Below are positions 1-38,899 of a stretch of 64,000 nucleotides of DNA, one piece after another. Source of the DNA: Synaphobranchus kaupii (lineage: Eukaryota > Chordata > Actinopteri > Anguilliformes > Synaphobranchidae); NCBI GenBank assembly GCA_029718625.1, contig CM056380.1, forward strand, positions 113,198,818 through 113,262,817, written 5' to 3'. A program made the position numbers and the translations under genes. How positions within the stretch are numbered: position 1 is the first letter of the stretch; the number at the start of each line of letters is the position of its first letter. The notes under the pieces are model-generated. The model ran no database searches. It worked only from the letters and a program-made list of their open reading frames with translations, and was not told where the DNA came from.

Positions 1-585
1 GCGAAACCCGAGAATACCCGCTTCTGCCCTCTGCTGCCCACTGCTGCCCGTTCCTCGCGTTGCGTTCCCTTGCCGTTCCGCGCGGGCGTCGCCTCAAGGC
101 GCCGTTTCTCGCGAAACACGGGCGAGTCGAGCACTCCTGGCCACTGAAGCCAGGCCAGCCGAATGCACCCCAAAAATCAATGAGGTCTCTCCTCTTGCAG
201 TCATGAATATTATCACAGGCCATAATTACAGGCAGCCGGACCCGTCCAGCATTTTAATGCATGATCCTGGGCATGCTGGGATGTCAACTGCTTAATTACT
301 GGATGAGTCACACCTGTGTGGTAGTCTGTCATAGTCATATAACGTTACTTGTTTTTGTTCATTTATATTTTCATTTCTACTTTATTTGTCCAGGTGAGTT
401 TCAATGAGATATACATGTATTTTTCAAGGGAGTCCTGGCCAAGAGGTTTTTTTTTTTAACTACCTGCACAACAGAATCTAAATCAATTACTACACTGAAA
501 GGGAAATGCGTGCGGCTCTATAGAAATGACTAATTATTAATTATTAGTTAATTGAATATACAGGACTAAACTGTCTGTATATATA

Positions 586-1439
586 CAGGGGGTGGAAAAA
601 ATATCAGAAACACCAGTTTTCCAGAAAACATAAAACACCTGCCACATGTTTGCTACGCAAAAAAACCTCTGTTCCTAACCTGATTATCTATGCTGTTTTG
701 TGAATCTTGTGCCACGCGTAGATTTTATATGATGACTTGTTTTTCTTTATAATTATGCCAATCAACCATAATTTCCTTCTCATATTTTTATGAAATGCTA
801 ATAAATCAGAAATTACATGTCACTCTTATATCAGTAATAAGTGAGTACACTTCAACAAATGTACAAGAAGAAATCAGAAAACATTTTGGTCCCCAACAAC
901 TGGAGTTGATTTCCTCTATGTAGTACAGTGGAATGTGATTAGTGACAAACTTAATTGAAAAGGAATAATTAGTAACTGGGCCATATTTGTGACTCATGTT
1001 ATGTGCAAGTGTTGGATTCTAGTCCAGTTTCAATGATCTTCTATTTTATTCAGCTGTTCACTTCACTCTGAGCAGAGGTGGTCACTCCCCACAGCTGTGC
1101 AGAGGTGCACATCTCCGGTTGTCATGGACCAAAATGCTTTCAGTTTTTGTCCTACATTAGCTCTAAAGTGCTCTCACTTACTACTGACACAAAAGCAGCA
1201 TTTATTTGATGAATTTGTATTATTTGATAATAATATGATTAATGGGTAATTATGATTCATTATCAAGCTAATAAAAAAAACAAGACAGAAACTAAAATGT
1301 ATACATGGCATGCCAGTCATAAAAGAGTGTAGAAAATATAGGTAAGAGAAATTGGAGCAAACATAGCAGCTGTTTTATGTTTTATGAAAACGTTTTTTTT
1401 CCCCGTTCCTGGTGTTTCTGATATTTTGTCCACCCCCTG
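586..1439. mobile_element. Tc1/mariner-like element with inverted ends, TA-flanked
   Basis: Left end CAGGGGGTGGAAAAAATATC and right end the inverse of CAGGGGGTGGACAAAATATC, both followed by AGAAACACC. TA duplications at 584-585 and 1440-1441. At 854 bp with no transposase recognised inside, it is a deleted or non-autonomous copy. Confidence 0.75.
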
Positions 1440-1511
1440 TATATATACACACATGTGTGTGTGGACCTTTTGGAAAACAATTATAAATAGACCTGATATC
1501 AGCTTGTTTAA

Positions 1512-1513
<2 letters not shown>

Positions 1514-1569
<56 letters not shown>
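1514..1569. repeat. (AT)n microsatellite
   Basis: About 27 uninterrupted AT dinucleotides just right of the Tc1-like element. Confidence 0.95.
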
Positions 1570-1572
<3 letters not shown>

Positions 1573-1885
1573 TGCAGCATCTGAAAGAGGCAATAATTTG
1601 CATACATTTGCCCAATATATACTGAACTGTTGCAATATATTGATAATACACTTGATTGAAAAATATTAATGTGGGAATCCATCGCTGTCAGAGAGATTGT
1701 GAACGGCAAGACGCTTTTGGTTTTACACCAGCCTGTGCTAAACTTGCGGCATCTAACACACTTCAAACCCCTAACTCAGGGATCCCACAGGGATCCCGCT
1801 CATTCCATCTGTACGCGTGAACCAATCAGTGCGTCCCGCTTCCCGTGAGAGAAAGGCGGAGCCAGAGAAAGAGGCGGATCCTCAC

Positions 1886-29799
<27,914 letters not shown>

Positions 29800-29850
29800 C
29801 TGCCGGCCACAGAAACGTCGAGCAGCTCCCAACTCACACGAGCCATTGAT
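29800..29850 (-). other. ttbk1: ttbk1 5' UTR part of exon 1 (predicted)
   Basis: Upstream of the ATG on the minus strand a TTTTTTCCCCCTTTT tract leads to CACACAG, a good acceptor. The 51 bases after it would be 5' UTR, spliced to an upstream non-coding exon. Inferred only from the splice signal. Confidence 0.45.
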
Positions 29851-31612
29851 CTGTGTGGTAACCGGTACAAAAGGGGGAAAAAACAACACATCTCAGTTTC
29901 ACTTGCCCGGGCCCGAAGAACCCACACATCATCACTACTACACCCACAGGAGCATCTGACAAAAAATAAAAAATAAACACTGACGCTTTGTCAATTTTCT
30001 CTCCGAACCTCGTCCAGGATTAAAGGCTACGTAAATGCGCGTGCAGGAAACCGTCGGCCTACATTTGACACATTTGAACAGGATTCTGGCCGGACACCAT
30101 GGATATTTAAAATAAGCGCTCAACCTTTTCCGCTTAACCCATGTCTCTGTTCGGAAAAGAGAATGTAAAATGCCCAAGCAGAAGTAAGCCCAAGATGGCC
30201 CAAACGCAATACGTGGGAGTGCCGCTGACAGTCAGCGGCTCTTCCAGCTGGCCATCGATCTTCTCGTCCTGCGATATGCGTGCATCTCTCGTCTAAGATT
30301 GCGATCTTCGGGGAAACGGAGCGTCTCATGTGTCCGTGTGGCGTCCGTTTTCAGTAGAGGCGTACGGTTTCAACGATACCGCTAACCCCCAAATAGTTTT
30401 GTGAAGCTCGGTCATTCGTCAAGTTATTTTCGATTGATTAACGGTTCCAGTAAACTTCCTCTGGGTGACTCTTGAAACACTTGACGATAAACCGCAGCAT
30501 CAATGCGCTGGGGTTTCTTACTATGCAGTAACATCATAATAAATTAGGCCATTTTAAATAGTGACTACTTCCAAATGCAAATGTGATATAACAGGGAGTG
30601 TGTCATAAATGTGTGATGATACTGACAGGGAACAGTAAATCAACATCTAACATGCTCAAGAACAAAGCATAAGGCCCATAATGCCATACCAATATTCCCA
30701 TACTAAGATCTACAATGGCTTATCTTATCTGCTATAACAGGTTAGAACTGTTTTCTAAACATTAAGCTATATGCAAGTACACACAAATTGCAGCAATCAA
30801 TGTGAAGAGCCAAAGACTAGTATTATTACAATAGATGCATATAACTAATTACAGATGAGGAAACGTGTTCTCTTGAATTATAACAATGTGGACCCAGTGA
30901 AATGTAGAATTTTGAGTGCTTTTTATTAATCCACTGGTTTATTCCTTAAAAACTCTGAAGCGCCTTTAAACAAAATGACTGGCTACATGCAGCAGTGTAG
31001 CAAAAAGGAGCAGCGTCAGCCATATTGTTTTAATGCAGAGCCTAACCTTTCACCATTTTAAAAGGCCTCTTAAAAAGCATTTTCGCCTACACCTTCCCCC
31101 ATTAGGCAACTGCATAACAAAGCCCTCCTCCATCGGCCTACAAGTCAACAAATACAAGCAAGTGCATAACTTCAAATTATATATTCTGCTTTATAATGCA
31201 CACATCGACAATGATTTCTACACTGCAATCTAGTTGCATACAGCACAACGAGTAGAGCAAATATTTAAGATATCCACGGCTATATATTCAGCTTCAATTG
31301 TAATGAAGTACTCAAAGCTTACTCCAGCGGTAAAAATCAAGGATACATTGTTGATGTTAAGATCAGTGATATATGATTAAGGCCACAGTTTTAGCACAAA
31401 AATGCTTCCCTGGTCCAAGTCAGAAAACATAAGTGGGAAATTACTGAAATAAATGATAAGGCGACATTTAATTCAAAAGTTGCCTAAAATCTACATGTAG
31501 GCCTATATAAGGATTACTAAACATGTTGCTTGATCTCTTTGACAACTGAATGTCGTGTGATAATCTCTAAAAACACAGCAAAAATGAATTATTATGGGAC
31601 AAACTGTTCATA

Positions 31613-31672
31613 AACACACACACACACACACACACACATTGATTCAGTCCATAAACACACACACACACACAC
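31613..31672. repeat. (CA)n microsatellite, two blocks
   Basis: Two CA runs separated by a short unique spacer. Confidence 0.9.
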
Positions 31673-31799
31673 CAGAATTATTGGTAACCTCAATTAATGA
31701 GAAAAATATGCTCACAAAAATGAGAAAATTATATCGTTTAATTGTGATACCACTGATCAGAGGAAAAACCAGCCTTTAATGCAAAAATAAATATTTTGA

Positions 31800-32480
31800 A
31801 GAAGATGCGTCTCATAATTATTGCCATCACTGTATTTAGTACTTTGTGCACCCCTCCCTATACAAGATAGCAGCACTTCTCCTGTAATGTTTGATGGTTG
31901 GAGAACACATAGAAAAGGATTTGAGACCATTCCTCCACACAGAATCAAATACCACGTTTGTGGTATGATCACAGCAAAGGTTTTTTTCTTTCTGGCAAGC
32001 CTTCAAAATAGCTTGTTGGAATAGAAGTGCCATCAAATCGTACTTTTGGAGACTTGGTGACCCCAGGATGCAACCAACTTTCTCAAACTGTGATCCTTGC
32101 AGAGATTTTGGCCCCTCAAACCATCCTCCTTACTGTGCGTGGGGGCAAACTAGACTTGTGTGTCCTCTTCCAGGCAGTTGCTTTCAACTTATTAGTTATT
32201 GCCCTAATGGTGGACATGGGTAGTTTCAGACATGAAGCTATTTTTCTATAGCCATTGCCTGATTTATGGTGGGCAACAAGCTTTTGTCACATTTCATTTG
32301 TGTGCTCTCTGATCTTCCCCATGTTGACAGATGACTATTAGTTTGGCCTCTGTGTCACCCAACAGGAAGTCATGTATGACCACTTAAGAGTTCCTAAAGA
32401 CTCAGGTGTGCTTAAAAGTTTTTTAATATGATTGGGAATATACATCAATCGGCCTACATATTGTTCATAGGAATTTCTAG
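31800..32480. mobile_element. degraded DNA-transposon remnant
   Basis: Left segment near TCTCATAATTATTGCCATCA and right segment GGTGCCAGTAATTGTGAAAT suggest decayed Tc1/mariner-type ends. Only short broken frames remain. Family assignment by appearance only. Confidence 0.4.
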
Positions 32481-32879
32481 TGGTGCCAGTAATTGTGAAA
32501 TATGTGTTATTATATATATGTTTTATTCTCTGGCCTTTTTAGCCCACTAGTCTTTTAGTCTTTTAATCTGTTGTCATGTCTATAACACTGTACTCTGTCC
32601 CTTGTTGTTGCTATTGCTGTCATTGCTATATTTCTCCTTGTGTTTTACTTTTACTTTGTATTTTAATGTTCTTTTGTACAGCACAGCTCAAGCTGTGTTT
32701 AAATGTGCTTTATAAATAAACTTTAGTTACTTACTATGTGTTTTGAGAAAAATGTTTAAAAAAATTGTTTAAGATTTTTTCTTTGAATAATTACCTAAAT
32801 TAAAGATTTGATGTTTCTCATATTTTGAGTGTAAGGTAATGCTGATAAATGATAAAAACATTTTTACTTTTTTGCTCAT

Positions 32880-33290
32880 ATTTTCCAATAATTCTGGTGG
32901 GCACAATATAGAGACGGGTGACAAATTAAAGGACAAACCAAAACAAAGTGTCTTAGTAAGGTGTTGGGCCACCGGAACACCATTATTCCAAAATATATTC
33001 CCTCATTTGAAGTTTTGATGATGGTGGTAGAGAGCGCTGTATAACACGTCGGTCCAAAATCTCTCATAGGTGTTCAATTGGGTTGACATCTGGTGACTGT
33101 GAAGGCTATAGCATATGATTCTCATCAAACCATTCAGTGACCCCTCATACCCTGTGGAAGGGGGGTATTGTCATACTGGAAGAGACCACTCCCATCAGGA
33201 TAGAAATGTTTCATTATAGGATAAAGGTGATCACTCAGAATAACTTTGTATTGATTTGCAGTGAGCCTTCCCTCTAAGTGGATGGCTAGG
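32880..33290 (-). mobile_element. Tc1/mariner-like remnant
   Basis: Contains GGGTGACAAATTAAAGGACA and TAAGGTGTTGGGCCACCGGA, typical of the end and 5' region of a Tc1/mariner family; the minus-strand frame is broken. Confidence 0.45.
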
Positions 33291-34083
33291 ATTCAAACAA
33301 CATTTGAACTTATTATCTTTCTTCACAAACTCCATTTCAAGTTCAGCGATCACTTAAATGAACTTGCAAAACTTCAAATTCTGGGATAACAGGTGGACTT
33401 GGCTCATCATTAGTACACTGAATAGAGGGAATTATTTCAGAGAAGTTAACAATGAAAGCATACCAAAACTGTAGCAACATTATTTAGGAAAATGTCTTAT
33501 TGTGGCATCTAAAATACAAACCTTTGCAGCTATACATTGCACATTACTTCTACACAGAAATAAATTAACTTTATGGGTCAGATGTGTCGGGGGAAATTAG
33601 GCCCCTGTACCCCAAATATGATTGTTATCTACTGTTAATGAACTGTAACCCAGGCATGTCCCATAGCCATATAGTTTCAACATTATATCAATAGTATATT
33701 GTTGCACTCTATGCATAATGATCATCAAATGTAGCCTCCTTAACTCAAATGTTCAAACACCATCTATGCAAGTGTAGCCTAAATAGTCTATTCTGAATGG
33801 GCATCAACTATGGTATCTCCATGGATAGGTACTCCTGTGGTCTATTAATGTAGTATTAAATAAATATGCCAGAAATGCTTTACGTTTTTAAATAAAACTG
33901 GGTGACAATTCAAGAGCATTAATTCATCATCATGCACGTGCCACCTTCACGCCGACCCACCCAAAACACTCATTCAACATGGCACATCCGCAGACACTCA
34001 AAACAGCACACACAGACGTTGCATCTGCGACAAACACTAACCTACACATTTAGAAATTAAACTCATTCAATCTCATTATTTAC

Positions 34084-34128
34084 CTTGCGCGGAGACTACA
34101 ATAGGTGGCTGCTTCTTCCCATCCTCCA
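34084..34128 (-). CDS. candidate coding exon B of an unrecognised minus-strand transcript
   Basis: 45 nt between acceptor-like CTAATGCAG and donor CAAG/GTAAAT. Read in phase 1 it encodes EDGKKQPPIVVSAQ with split codons at both ends. Its phase fits candidate exon A. The pyrimidine tract before the acceptor is weak. It could equally be a non-coding 5' exon of ttbk1. No family recognised. Confidence 0.25.
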
Positions 34129-35333
34129 CTGCATTAGTAGGCTAACCTCCATTTGGGATTTCGCAGGGCCTCTTAGGTAAATCTTAGTGCCGCTTTCCAA
34201 CACTGCAGACCTTTCCTCGACAGAACGACACAATTCGCACCTTTCCAGCAGTGTAGCTGAATTATTTCTGTGCATTATTATTATCGGAACGTCACTCTAC
34301 ATGCCGCAGCACTGACAGCTGTTATCTAACCATCAATGACCGCAAATGTCAAAGTAACTGTACAATAGGTAGCTAGCTAGTAAGTACACTCTAAGTACAG
34401 TCGGGTTAACGTTAGCGAACTGGCCAATAATTCAGCATAGGATATTAAAATGCCCAGCATTGGAATTAAAGCGCTAGGCATCAACGAATAAGCAGGCTCA
34501 TTTGGTGCAGTTAAAAATGTAGCTAACGTTGCTAGCTTGCTCGTGTAGCACAGTTAACTTAACGTTAAAGAAGTGAGCTATTATATTAATGACAACAGAA
34601 AATTTGTTTTTTTATTATATTTTAATAAGGCATTCGATTCAGTGGTCAGCTAGATAACCAGCTAAAGCGAATTCATTTTCAATTAGCCTGCTTGCCATAT
34701 TGGTGTGGCAGGTAGGCTACCGTTAGTCCTAGCTAATGTTAGCTAGCTAACTATATTTATGAGGTGCTAGCTACTTCTCAAGCCAGGTAGGCTATGCATT
34801 GCGTGATAAAATTACCTCGACATATATTTTTGGAAAATAAGGAATTTTATATAAATTAACTAGCTTGCTAATTAGGTCTACCTGGTCTCAACAAAACAAA
34901 TAAGCTAAAAGTCCGTCTATTTAAAAACGTTTTTAACGGGGGCAGTCCGCGAAATTGCCTTCCCATCCTCTCATAACGTTACCGTTCATTTTTTTTGTCC
35001 GCACTGCAGCTCTGACTCCAGCTGGAATGACACCTAGTCACCAACATCTTTCTCGCGACAGGCGGCGCACGCGGGCAGCGGTTACCAAAGAAACAACATC
35101 CACCTCAATATCTTATGGTCCGCCCTTCCATGTATTATAGTCCAATGGTCAACCACTTATGTTTCTCTGACTCTCAAACTTCGCCGTACAATATCATTCA
35201 TTGGTGCAATTCTCAGCCACTCAACATGAGGAGAAAAATTCCACAGCTAGAGAAAGGCAAAAGTGGAAAATTGGGATATGTCGTTCTCCACATCATAAAC
35301 TACAGCGATGGGATCACAATTTCACAACATAAA

Positions 35334-35350
35334 ACTACAACTCCCATAAT
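35334..35350 (+). promoter_or_regulatory. ZNF143/THAP11-type SBS motif
   Basis: ACTACAACTCCCATAAT matches the first 13 positions of the vertebrate promoter element ACTACAAYTCCCAGMATGC. Confidence 0.55.
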
Positions 35351-35707
35351 AGTCCGAGGACGCGAGTCATATACGACCTGCATTATGATGCATTTCTATC
35401 AATTATTCATTATCGTTTTTGAAAAGGAGTAACATTTATTAATTGATCAGTTTTTCCTGAACATAGTTGTAACTTTATCTATTTGAACGGTTCAGTACCA
35501 CCATTTAGCAAATAAACACATCTTGAAAATATAAAGGTGTGTCCGATGGGCGTTTTTTCTGTGGCTAGCAATGTTACTTAAGCATGCTATTCTTCAGCAA
35601 TAACATTGATAAGATGCCAAGAAATAAGATAATCGTAAAAATGCAGCATTACCACGAACAGCTTATAGAGGTGTTCAAACTGAGTAAAATAGTGACGCTA
35701 TCCTGAC

Positions 35708-35942
35708 CTGTTCTTTTGCCGCCGCAATAAGATCTCAGTCCTGGAGGCTTTGAATAGCCTAGACGCATTATTTCGCTGGCCGGGTCATAGTAGTTTTTTT
35801 CTCGGTTGCTGTTGCACCATTTTCCACCCTCCTCGTTCTTCTCTTCTCCTCCTGAATCAGCATCACACGGATACTCCCAGAATGCATCGCGGTCCTGCTC
35901 GACAGAGGATGATAGTTGCGTAGCAACTTGAGCAACATTCAT
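35708..35942 (-). CDS. candidate first coding exon A of an unrecognised minus-strand transcript
   Basis: 78 codons plus 1 nt from ATG (35942-35940), starting MNVAQVATQL, with a Glu-rich stretch and DPASEIMRLGYSKPPGL, ending KRT before donor-like ACAG/GTCAGG. Joined to exon B the split codon reads Val and the frame stays open. Against it: ZNF143- and RFX-like motifs lie inside the same bases, so it may be promoter or 5' UTR. No known protein recognised. Confidence 0.27.
35873..35885 (+). promoter_or_regulatory. ZNF143-type half motif
   Basis: ACTCCCAGAATGC matches the 3' half of the same element (TCCCAGMATGC) exactly. Confidence 0.45.
35915..35927. promoter_or_regulatory. RFX X-box-like palindrome
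   Basis: GTTGCGTAGCAAC has both RFX half-sites (GTTGC / GCAAC) at the 3-bp spacing of the 13-bp X-box form. Confidence 0.5.
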
Positions 35943-36000
35943 GTGGACATTTCTACACACTGCTGTCCTGGTCTCATTGAAGAAAGTCTAAAACTAAAGT

Positions 36001-38400
36001 ATGTTGGCGTTTAATTCTTGAGCAAATCATAATCTAAAAAGGGTATTTTTTAAAAGAGACTACATACAATTTAACTGATTTAATTTAAGCTGCAATAAAT
36101 TAAATGTGACCATTTTGAGAAACAACCTAATGTGATTAGTAAAAAATGGACTGACTGCAGATTAATTAATTCATTAAACCATATGTGTATCTGTCTTTTG
36201 TTACAGCTTGAGCATACATGGAAACTTGTGACTGGACAGGTAGCCAAATAAATGGTGCTCTTCAGTAGAACCATATCCATGTTTATACTGTAAATTCTGG
36301 AAAATGAATTCATGGCTTTCTCCATTGTTACTGAACCATGCACCAAAATCAAAGGAAATGTCATGAAAGCACAAGAGGCTCAGAGTCAAGCTCATTGTTA
36401 CACAATGTAACATGGCCCAGCAACCATGGCATGGTTTCTCTGCTCCACCCCCTGTAATTTCAGGCAGGCCCTAGGGAGGTGACAACCAGCTGACAGCCTA
36501 TCCAACAGATGCTAAATGCCGTAATCCAATAAATGAAACACAAAATAATTAGGTAAATCCTGCACTCCTAGCATATTCATTTTGTTTTACTTTGCCTTCA
36601 CATTTTTATGTATAAAATGTGAGTTCACCATAATAACATGCATCAAAGCACTTGCAAAAATAAATAAATAAAGTAATAAATGACAATAACTGCAAGAGCT
36701 ATACCATTTTATGAAATGTGGTGATTTGAAATATAGTATTTAATACAGTTTACCATAACTTTTACTATCATTTCTGTTTACCATTTCATATTAATGTGGT
36801 AAACATTCAAGAAGGTTTCTGTTAGGAAGGACATTACATGTCAAATCAGTACAATGGCTGCTAATGGAAAAGTAATCTTGTATGAATCACTTAATCATGA
36901 CTACGTATGAGATTACTCAATAAATTAAACTATCACAACAACGTACTTTACTCAATCCTCTTTTGATAACGACATTTTAAAACTTGGTTATGTTCAATGC
37001 AAATAACAGGAATACTGTTTCCAGATATGAAATCATAATTAGGATAACATTTATTGTAGACCGCTATATTAATCAATTCTAAATCTTGAAATTGTAAATT
37101 TGATGTTTGAAATTCAACTACTCATTTAGCAATTAGTTTTGACTAATTGCAATGCATACACATTTTCCCTTAAGGGGAGGGAATCCATCTAGTTTATGAT
37201 TAGCTATGGATTCCCCATTAAAATATTCACTATCAAGATGTTTTGTAGCCATTACATCCATCCATTAACTAACCCGCTTATTGCTGGTCAGGGTCGCGGG
37301 GGGTGCTGGAGCCTATCCCAGCATGCATTGGACGAGAGGCAGGAATACACCCTGGACAGGCTGCCAATCCATCACAGGGCACACATACCATTCAGTCACA
37401 CACTCATACCTATGGGCAATTTAGAATCTCCAATTAGCCTAACCTGCATGTCTTTGGACTGTGCGAGGAAATCAGAGTACCCGGAAGAAACCCACGCGGA
37501 CACAGGGAGAACATAGCCATTACATTTGATCCATTATTTAATGATGCAGCCAGGCTCAGGCTATGTCACTAGCCAATCACAAATCTACAGCAGCAGAACA
37601 CAATAAGGCTTCCACCAGGAGTAAGTTGGGTTGAAGACCCTGTGCAGTGAACATATTTGTTTAAATAGTTCAATACATAAAGACAAACAATTATATAAAG
37701 CCCGCTGAAATTTTATTCAGCTGGCTTAATAATAATTATATTATTCAGCTGAAATTTGAGATGAGGCTTTTCCATGCTGAATGTTATACTGCCCACTACA
37801 GGAGGACTTGCTATTCATCATTTAGAGACTTGTTTGTTCAGATGCACCTAACAAATGGCTGGAGGCTTTAAAAAAAACAGCTGTAAGCCTAGCCTAGATT
37901 CAGTAACACCAATGGTTTATTTACAGCACTTACATGGGTGTAGCCCCTCCCTTCAGACAAACCCATTACCTATTGTGTCTAATACAACCTATTTAACCTA
38001 CGTGTGTGTGAGAGATGAGATGTGGGGATTGCCCACCTAAGCTTAACGTAAGCTTATCTGTTTACCTTACCTGTTCACTTTCCCCACAACAGAGTCACTG
38101 ACAAGGTGTTTTCCACAGAATAAATTAAAATGGCAGAATAACGGGACATCATCAGAGGTGTGCTCAAATTAAGGGAACAGAGGTAATTTAGGCTCAAGCT
38201 ACAGACAATGCAATCTGTGAGATAGCATGTCCACATTTCTTATATTCTTTTGACACCTGAAACGACTCCAGCAACCATTTTCGAACAGGTGGTGTCATTC
38301 CCCGCAGACTAATGCTTCGTATATCGTTGCGAATTTTATGTCTGCTATACCAACTTATTTTTTTCTTTTACACTCGTCCATTTAATTATGTAAACACGCA
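36001..38400. other. intergenic sequence upstream of mtln
   Basis: AT-rich, with no exon recognised. Holds the dispersed repeat at 37255-37515. Confidence 0.5.
37255..37515 (+). repeat. common teleost interspersed repeat
   Basis: Carries GGAGCCTATCCCAGCATGCA, TGGGCAATTTAGAATCTCCA, AACCTGCATGTCTTTGGACT and CACAGGGAGAACAT, a block seen repeatedly in fish genomes; class not assigned here. The open reading frame across it is not a gene. Confidence 0.75.
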
Positions 38401-38521
38401 GTGACGTTAATAAACACGGTTTCAGGTTAATCCGGACCATCCAGACACCCCGGCCCGCCCCCCTCGAAGTAAGAAGTTTGGGCCTGAAGACTTCCTGTAG
38501 CAGGCAGCCGTCATAATATAA

Positions 38522-38529
38522 TCACGTGA
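38522..38529. promoter_or_regulatory. TCACGTGA E-box in the mtln promoter
   Basis: Perfect palindromic E-box 78 bp before the mtln ATG, in a locally GC-richer stretch; the form is bound by USF/MiT-TFE factors. It suggests a metabolic input but is motif-level evidence only. Confidence 0.45.
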
Positions 38530-38607
38530 CGGTAGCGTCTTTCCTATGCATTTTCAGCGCGGCTGTTCTGCCTTTTCTCGTGGAGTCAAGTAACTACAGA
38601 GGTGAAC

Positions 38608-38778
38608 ATGGCTGATGTATCGGAAAGGACAATACAAGTTGCAATATTGATTTCCTTTGCATCGGGGTTTCTTGCAGGGTGGCAGGCCAACAGAATGAGA
38701 AGGAGATTCCTCGACTGGAGGAAGAAACGTCTACAAGACAAGCTGTCAGAAACACAGAAGAAACTGGATTTAGCATAA
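38608..38778 (+). CDS. mtln: mtln, mitoregulin micropeptide (56 aa)
   Basis: A single uninterrupted 56-codon frame starting MADVSERTIQ, then a hydrophobic helix (about residues 9-25, VAILISFASGFLAGW), a basic patch (RMRRRF...RKKR, 29-41) and the conserved tail QDKLSETQKKLDLA. Length, GWQAN motif, basic patch and TQKKLDLA end all match human mitoregulin (MTLN/LINC00116, also MOXI), also 56 residues. The mammalian protein sits in the inner mitochondrial membrane and supports fatty-acid oxidation and respiratory-complex assembly (established). It lies 1.95 kb before nphp1 on the same strand; the human pair is adjacent at 2q13. The ATG has an adequate context (GTGAACATGG). The upstream TAACTACAG could be a 5' UTR acceptor. 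Confidence 0.95.
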   Translation: MADVSERTIQVAILISFASGFLAGWQANRMRRRFLDWRKKRLQDKLSETQKKLDLA

Positions 38779-38878
38779 TACAACAATTATTCGTATTTTG
38801 TGGACTTAACGACTACCTGAGGTATTTTTATATAGTGCAATTCATATTCGAGCGACAGATATTTTACATTGTATGTAA

Positions 38879-38884
38879 ATTAAA
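38879..38884 (+). terminator. mtln: mtln polyadenylation signal ATTAAA (candidate)
   Basis: ATTAAA about 100 bp after the stop codon, the nearest poly(A) hexamer downstream. Confidence 0.5.
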
Positions 38885-38899
38885 GCTGTAACAGTGTAT

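Larger units (their letters stand above)
1..1885. other. ttbk1 intron after coding exon 9, with no exon recognised
   Basis: Holds a GC-rich leading stretch (1-130), a TA-flanked inverted-repeat transposon and an (AT)n microsatellite. I searched the minus strand for the next ttbk1 exon and did not find it. Confidence 0.6.
29851..34083. other. region upstream of ttbk1 exon 1 (probable 5' intron) with DNA-transposon remnants
   Basis: AT-rich. Contains (CA)n at 31613-31672, degraded DNA-transposon sequence (31800-32480), a LINE-like tail (TGCTTTATAAATAAAC, about 32705) and a further transposon fragment at 32880-33290. No supported exon. Confidence 0.5.
34900..36000. promoter_or_regulatory. promoter-like region between ttbk1 and mtln
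   Basis: Locally CpG-richer than the flanks, with CCAAT boxes (TCCAATGG near 35140, CATTGG near 35200), ZNF143-type motifs (35334-35350, 35873-35885) and X-box-like motifs (35081-35094, 35915-35927). It is the likely start region for ttbk1 or another minus-strand transcript. Inferred from motifs only. Confidence 0.5.

Noticed and set aside
37196..37516. 106-codon plus-strand protein
   Set aside because: Runs through a common fish interspersed repeat.
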